From Melieria omissa (taxonomy: Eukaryota; Arthropoda; Insecta; Diptera; Ulidiidae): a stretch of DNA of 64,000 nucleotides. Below the pieces are notes generated by a model. That model saw only the letters and a program-made list of their open reading frames with translations. It had not been told where the DNA came from and made no database searches. This document shows, piece after piece, positions 57,206 through 64,000 of the stretch. Made by a program: the position numbers and the translations under genes. The stretch lies in contig OZ020267.1 in NCBI GenBank assembly GCA_963971225.1, forward strand, positions 31,417,298 through 31,481,297, in the 5' to 3' direction. The number at the start of each line of letters is the position of its first letter. Position 1 is the stretch's first letter.

Positions 57206-60200
57206 TAAAAAACGAGACCGTAAATTAATAATTTGCAAATAAAAGTAACAATTTTGCATTACAATTACTTGTTCACTTTTCACATAAAAATGCAACACAA
57301 GAAATTAAGAGATTTCGTTGCGAAAACGGTTAAATAATGGCGACACGCAAAATGGGACACGAGAACTGAAGTTACATATACAAAAAGTACACAACACTAC
57401 ATACATATGTACACTATAGGCAAATCGAATTTGTAGGGAATTTGATGGGCTAATGGGCGAGCTGACTGTATTCAAACCAGAGCAACAATAAAACAGACCA
57501 ATAGTAGGGCGAGTCGAATGGAAATTCAGCGCGCATCTGTCGGCAGACTAAAGAGTAGTTGGAACGATTACTGAAGCGACTGACTACTTAACTGACTGAG
57601 TTACACACACAATATATGTGTAAGTCATGCCGTTGTGTGAGGCGAGATGCTGAATTTCCGCAATTTTATTTTAATATTTCTATGATGTAATAATATGGAA
57701 CCAAAAATCAAAAACGCTTCCCACTTATACTCGATAATATTTAATGGTTAAGTAGACAAGCAAAAATCAAATACAACAAATAGAAATGGTAAAACAAAAA
57801 CAAAAATGTAGCAAATGTAAGAAGACAAAACAAATCAAAATCAAAAAATCAGAACAAACAAACAAATAAGTAAAAAAAACAAAAGCAAACAATTGATTGA
57901 GATGTATTTTAACAACCGCTGCAAGCAGACATGCAATTTTAACACAATTTTACAGAGATACTACATACATACATACAAGCAAACTTAAGCAAATACTTAC
58001 TCCAACAACAATATTGCGCAATAATTGACGACAACTTACTCAATGTTTATGTGCTATGGCGACAACTCGAGACGAACTTGAATGCAAATCGGAAAATGCT
58101 TCACACAAAACCTAAACTACCTACTCTATCTACCTACCTACCTACCTAAGTATGTACGTTTGAATTTTATTCCGCCTCTCTCTCTCGAAACACTTCATTG
58201 CTTCACACAGACCCACTTTTGGACTTTCGGCTCTACTACGCGGTTCCTTTTTTTTTAACAAAACAACAACTAAGACAACATTTTTAACTCAACTCAACTC
58301 GATTATCTGCTCCCAGTTTTAGAAGCACACCAACTATTACATGACCATATATACCTACATACATACCTACATGCATACATATTGGGATCATTAAAGAAAA
58401 ATCAAACAAATTTTCAATTGAAATTTCAAAAACAACCAAACAAACAAATTATGACTTGAAGTATTAGTAAAGTGAAATGAAGTGAAGTGAAGTTTGGTGC
58501 CTCAGTTGGGTCAGCGAGGCGCCAGCTTGCAGACCGCAAACACGCTGACAAACCGTTTATAGAGTATAAAGTACATAAATATAAATAAGTCAGTCGAACA
58601 AGTATAACTTTGAATAGGCTTTTAATAAATGAAACCAAAAGGATGAAACTTGAAAATTGTATGTTATTATAGAATACAGTAAATTATTTTACTACCATAT
58701 AGCAACAAAAGCAAAAGATATTGACGGCAAACTTGATCGATATTAAAAGCATATATACTATACAACAAATGAAAACCAATTCAAAATGCTATAACGTACT
58801 TAAATTATTATATAATACAGATATATGATAGATAGATACTTGAGCTGAATTCGAAGCGTACAGGACTAACACAAGTATTCAAGCGTAAAATAGTAAATGA
58901 ACAACAACAACAACAACTACAGAGTATAGTATATATATATACATACATATATATATATATATATACATACATATATATATATATAAATTATATATATGAA
59001 AGAAAATACATAAATTAAAAATGAATATTCTAATTGTTTTCCCACCTTATATGATGAATATACTGCAGTGCCATTTTAAATAGCTTCCGATAAGTACATA
59101 CATAAATCAATATACCTATATAACATATAAATAACACTCTATACATACATCAAAGTATTAAAATACGAACAAAAAGAAAAAAAGAAATAAGTAAGAGGCG
59201 GAACAAAAGCTGAATTTGAGAATGAATGAATTGTGTGCTCAAAGTTAGACGTTAGTCTTAGCGATTATTACCTACTTAGCTTTTGCGTACAATTGTAGGA
59301 AAATACATACATAATAACTAGAATTATAATTATAAAGTTCATGCCAACGGCGCAACTTAGTATTGCATAAATTTTCTGATTTTGGCGAAATAATTTTCAA
59401 AAAGAAATAGTAGTCAAATGGATGATTTGACATGTTGCAATCAACCTTAAATGTATTATTGAACTTAAAATATGCTACAAGTGCATACATTGTTTTATTA
59501 GCAGTGTTTAATTGTTTTAAGTAATGCCAAATAGGTTCGTTGAATTGTAACTGTTGATGTGGTTACAAAACTTTTAAAGTCTAAGAGCAAAAATGCACAT
59601 TAACTGTGTAAATCCTGGTTTGAACATCAAGTATGATTTTTTAGGAACCTAGATGTGCCTAATAAGTAAATGCATTCACTATTAGTTGGTTTTGATGCGT
59701 TGCGTCGATTTTTTTCTATACTACTAAAACTAAAACAAGCTGGCAAAAGCATATAAATCTTAGCTTTTGAAGGTGTTTCCCTTGTCTTGTGACAAGGCCT
59801 GAGTAGCCACTAATGTACTCGGAAAATGTTCTAAATTATAATTTTAACTTGCTTCTCAAGTCAATGCACATGGAAGTGTATTGAGTTTTAGTTTAATTTA
59901 AACCCAAATATGTTTCAGTTAAACCGTCAATTGTTCACCCCCAAAAAAATGGGATAGCTATCCACTCCGAGTTCCAGGGACTCAAACTTTTGTTTCAAAC
60001 ATTTCAAAGATTTTTTTGAATTATTGTTGTTGTACAATGATGACTATATGGGCATCAAATGAAAGCAGAAACTTGTCGTTTTCTGACTAAATTTTCTATT
60101 TTAAACTTTTAGAACCAAAATATGTCAGTAAAATAATACACTTAGTTATAACAATTATGTTCATTTTAACTTATGTAGTTTTAGGACACAATATGTCCTC

Positions 60201-60415
60201 TTGTTATGCAACTCAATCCATATGTTAACATAATTTGAACAACAATTCACATTTTTAATGATAGACAAAACAAACACTTAGAGAACAGATAGAAGAAGAA
60301 GGAGAAGAAGTCCCTGGGACTCAGGGTGAATGATTGAGGGTTTATTTGAAATGTGTTCTTATTACAGTACTTTTTTCGTTCTACAGAACTTTTGATTCAT
60401 CCAAAAGACGATATA

Positions 60416-61233
60416 CATACACTATGATCAATAAGTACCGTGACTGTGTATTTTAAATTTTCCGCCGTTGCCCGATGCAGGTAAAAGGTCGGTAGGACCT
60501 TAACTGACATCTGTGTCAAATTTTGAGCGGGATTGCATCATTAGTTTTTGTTTGGCAGCTGTTATCGTCAGTCAACTTTTTGTACTTCGTCGCATTTTAC
60601 AATTGATAATTTTGTTGATCAACGTATTTGTTTGAAATTTTGTCTTAGGAACGAAATTTCTTGTGCCAATGCGCTTAAAATGTTGCAGAATGCATTTGGG
60701 GAGTCTGCTCTATCAAGAACCAGAACGTTCGAGTGGTATAAAATGTTCAAAAGTGGTCGAAGACTTTCCTCGTTCTGGACGTCCTTCAACATCGAATACC
60801 GACGAAAATGTTGAAATTGTGAAAAAAAATCGTGCTTGAAAATCGTCATTTGAGACTCAGAGAGATTTCTAACGATCTGAACATCTCTTATGGAAGCGCA
60901 CAACACATTGTTGTCGATATTTTGCGCATGAAACGCGTCGCCGTACGGCTTGTTCCTCAAGACTTGAATTTCGTCCAAAGAGATCATCGAAAGCAAGTGG
61001 CTGAAGACATGATTTCCGAAGCTAAGAAGGACCCAACGTTCATGAAACGTATAATTACTGGTGATGAGACATGGGTCTATGAATTCGACGTGACAACTAG
61101 CCAGCAATCATCAAAATTTGACACAGATGTCAGTTAAGGTCTTACCGACCTAAAAAAAATTTGTTTACCTGCATCGGGCAACGGCGGAACATTTAAAATA
61201 CACAGTCCCGGTACTTATTGATCATAGTGTATG
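60416..61233 (+). mobile_element. mariner deletion derivative with long inverted ends
   Basis: TA-flanked inverted ends start CATACACTATGATCAATAAG and extend about 75 bp (to GTTGCCCGATGCAGGTAAA) with few mismatches. The plus-strand transposase relic at about 60610-61137 reads FVDQRICLKFCLRNE. After a frameshift near 60770-60815 it continues with LVPQDLNFVQRDHRKQV and IITGDETWVYEFD, which holds the first catalytic Asp. It is cut off there, and the second and third catalytic residues are missing. Total length is 818 bp, compared with about 1.3 kb for an intact element. Confidence 0.9.
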
Positions 61234-61608
61234 TAGGTATTAGACTAGAGGTCTTTCATTGTAACCTGGCACACTCAGTTTTTTTATTTTCTTATACAAT
61301 GTCCTTCCAAAGGAACTTTACAATGTTAAGGACATAGACATTTCAAAGATTTTTTTAAAATGATTGTTGTTGTGCAATGATGACAATATGAGCAACAAAT
61401 GAAACAAGAAACTTTTCATTTTTTGACTAAATTTTCTATTTTAAACTTTTAGAACCAAACTATGTCAGTAAGGTCCTTTCAAATGTAAATGACATCTTGT
61501 TTCACGCCTATATCATATTTTAGGTGGGTCTCAACAAAAGTGATTGAATTGTGAACTTAAAAAGAAAATACTACAGAATATTTAATTTTCAAAATTTTAA
61601 ATTATTAT

Positions 61609-61988
61609 TTAACACTAGAATGCTCAAAGGAGTCAAAATTAATTCATTGAGATCATTGATATATGATTGCATGGCTTTCTGAAAGAAAATCGTTCATGAC
61701 TTTTATTATTACTTTAAAGCTAAAAACAAATGAAAATTTACCAAAAATTTGTGAATGGTTTACGAGTTAAGTGTTTAAGAGAATATCCTCATTATTAAAA
61801 AAATTTACCAAAATTTTTTAATTCGGTTTTTTAGTTATGGAAGAAAATCTTTCATGGCTTTTACTACTTTTGAACACAAATTTAAATACAAACATTTCAA
61901 AAAAAAAAACTTTTTGGCCCCTATTTTATAACATTATTTCATTAGTGCACGAAGAAAAAATTGCATTAGCTAAGCATTCTAGTGTTAA
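61609..61988. mobile_element. piggyBac-type (TTAA) MITE with perfect ends
   Basis: TTAACACTAGAATGCT at the left and its exact complement AGCATTCTAGTGTTAA at the right bound 380 bp of A/T-rich sequence. The first bases (CACTAGAA) are shared with family B, but the interior differs. Confidence 0.85.
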
Positions 61989-64000
61989 GAAACACATTTC
62001 TATACTTTTTAATTCTATCTTAATTACACAGGTTTACACAATTTTGTACCAGCAGAGCAGAATGCAGTTTTTAAGACATTTTTTGTCACTGATTAAGAAT
62101 ACGCAGTCCATTTTTTTTATCAAGCAAGTTGGTTATTTATATCCAAAAGTCGTAACTTTATTAGCAAAAAATCCACAATTCAAAAGTACAGTGCAATTGA
62201 AGATTATTGTTTATATTTTTCTGGAAATGTCTCACGTTTGAGCGTCTAAAACAATAATCGCTCAACTTTCTTTCATCCGAGAAACTTTGGAAATTTTTCT
62301 CAATTCTTTCTAAATCTTAATAAAATCTTTCTTTTTGCTCATCACTGGTGTCACTCAGGTTTTTAGGGAAAAAATGCAGATGGTAATTAATTTTAGGGAA
62401 ATGCAAATAGTAATGCAGAAAATCAATTCCTAAAGAAATCATTGGAATAATTTAGCAAAAGATTCACATCTTGCTTGTAGTTGTTTCTTTTTCTATCACC
62501 AAGGCGAATTCTTCAGGTTTTTGTATGATTTCAAAACCACTGTTTCGATGATAAACGTTTGAGTTTTCTAATATCTGCTTCGAAAAATAAATATCTGTAG
62601 CTTTTTTGGTTTTGGCAAAGAAAATGTTGAGAACCGGGTACTGAAAACACGTTCCATGGCGATCAAAGATACTTTCAAAACTTCTCATAATGCCAACTTT
62701 GATAAGGAAAGGTGGATGTAATAAATGAGTTGGATCAACCAGTGGTGTAGGTGAGACATTATGTTGTCCTGTTGACGAGTTGTTCAATCTTTGCAGTAGC
62801 GCGACTGTCCCATAGACAAAGAAAGCAGCAGTATGTCGAGAAGCAAGTGGATAGTTTGGGCAATTAATTGGATAGTCGATAAGGAAACTGTGAATTAGGT
62901 TGCTTAGACTACAATAAATGTTGCTATGAGAACTGGTGTTTTAGAAGCCAAGTCGGTTTTAGACAACTGCATTCAGCTATGAGGCTGTTAGAAATCTAAA
63001 AAGTCCGATGACGCTGATGGTGCAAAGTGGACATGTTTGTTTTCTCTGATCCATTAATTATAATTATTGGTTAATTTTGTAAACCTGTGTCATAATTTAC
63101 TATAAAATAACATTTTAAAAATTTTTTATTTAATTTTTTAATCTACATACTTTTAAATTCAATTAATCCAGTTTCTGCCAGAGAGTCTAGAAAATATTTC
63201 AAGCAATATTTAGATTACACTTTTTATCATAAATTATAATTTTTTAATTCAACTTTCGCTGTAAAAATTCAACCAGCCATTCAATCAATATGGATGCAGC
63301 TGTCGTTAGAAATTTTCGCCTATAGTTTTCTTTAAGTTTGTATATATTTTTCGTATGAAATTGCAGTACTTATTAAATGTCTTCAAATGGTTTCAGCAAA
63401 TTTGAATACCCAAAATGACCTAACAATAAATAAATAACCAAATAACTATCGAACCAACAAAATTATTCTCACCTTGTTACAATTTATGAGCTTTGAACGT
63501 GGAAAATAATTTGCTACAACTATTCAACAAATAACAGATATGAATTTAAAATAAAACATAGCTACAACAAAATGAACTTTACACTATGCCAAATGCAAAA
63601 ACAATGTTCTCGTTACAACAACACTAAACATTACAGCAATTGGCCGAATGCTATTGGAGAAACTGTCGAAAAGTCATAGCTGAACCGAGAGGATATCTAA
63701 TAAAAAAAACAAAAATGAAAATATTCAAATTTATTTTTGACATATTTACATGCTTATCAAAAACAGATAGAATTGCAACAATAACAACAACAACAACAAC
63801 AACAATAGTGAATAGTACGAGTAAAACAATTAGTAATTATGATTACTAAAAAATCAAAACTTGAAAAACAGAAAAAACCCAATACAAATACAAAAGCAAA
63901 AAAGGTTATTTAAAAATGAAAACAACAACAACAACAAAACATATGACAGAACCCGTAGCTAGGATTATTAATAAATTAAAAACGCAAGACAAAAGCGCAA
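61989..64000. other. A/T-rich end of the window
   Basis: There are no recognised genes. At 62464-62787 (minus) a 107-codon frame contains LLHPPFLIKVGIMRSFESIF and FAKTKKATDIYF. The first block resembles a motif (PPLHIKLGLMKQFVKAL-like) seen in many arthropod transposon-type proteins, so it is probably a mobile-element relic. The rest is simple A/T sequence with CAACAACAA runs near 63780. Confidence 0.4.

Larger units (their letters stand above)
52433..60415. other. A/T-rich region without recognised genes
   Basis: The stretch is A- and T-rich with AACAACAAC and TATATA runs (53216-53237, 58930-58990) and TACC/CATA repeats near 57960 and 58130. A somewhat more GC-rich island lies at 53240-53500 and 54060-54330. 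It may include extended orb 3' UTR, but no splice or protein evidence supports a gene. A retroelement tail (AGGTTAGGTTAGGTT) lies at 55889-55903, with possible minus-strand retroelement sequence to about 56165. Confidence 0.45.

Noticed and set aside
61837..62241. 134-codon A/T-rich open frame
   Set aside because: It begins inside the TTAA MITE at 61609-61988 and runs across its right end, so it is a chance frame.

Overview
The window looks like nuclear DNA of a higher fly (Diptera, Brachycera), most plausibly a tephritid fruit fly. The genes have short GT-AG introns and read as fly orthologues: orb, Cdc16, an astacin, and coiled-coil proteins of the outer-dynein-arm docking family. The non-coding DNA is packed with mariner, piggyBac-type (TTAA), hAT, Helitron-like, SINE and non-LTR remnants, and there is a dipteran-looking mitochondrial COX1 insertion. 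The species assignment is inference. Nothing prokaryotic is present.

Layout. 1-1.9 kb: a MITE-like repeat split by an RNase H-bearing non-LTR retroelement, then the last exon of a glutamate dehydrogenase-like gene (+). 2.4-8.1 kb: two tandem intronless paralogues of the ODAD1/CCDC63 coiled-coil family (+), separated by about 2.3 kb of repeat debris. 8.5-10.2 kb: a two-exon secreted astacin metalloprotease (-) with a TATA box. 10.8-11.4 kb: a deleted Tc1/mariner-type element. 11.9-14.7 kb: Cdc16/APC6 (-), 11 exons reconstructed with all phases consistent (723 aa). From about 16.2 kb to beyond 51 kb: orb (CPEB1-type translational regulator, +). A TATA box and untranslated exon are proposed at 16.2-16.5 kb and a six-codon first coding exon at 20.1 kb; a roughly 22 kb transposon-filled intron follows, then nine coding exons from 42.2 to 50.4 kb. 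51-64 kb: A/T-rich sequence with more repeats and no convincing gene; part of it may be a long orb 3' UTR.

The genes do not form a pathway, although several have germline or sperm roles in flies: orb in oogenesis and spermatogenesis, ODA-docking proteins in the sperm flagellum, and Cdc16 in the anaphase-promoting complex.

No previously undescribed enzymatic or defence system is evident. The strongest unexpected signals are structural: (1) a Helitron-like element at 25.3-28.6 kb carrying three independently inserted elements, each with a readable target-site signature; (2) a near-perfect 243-bp-armed palindrome made from the 5' end of a mariner, inside the orb intron; (3) at least nine TTAA-flanked elements in several families, two of them nested; (4) an approximately 860-bp (AAATA)n/(AAATC)n array in an orb intron; (5) a 57-nt intron in Cdc16 that is in frame and stop-free; (6) a COX1 NUMT and a tRNA-derived SINE with a 14-bp target duplication.
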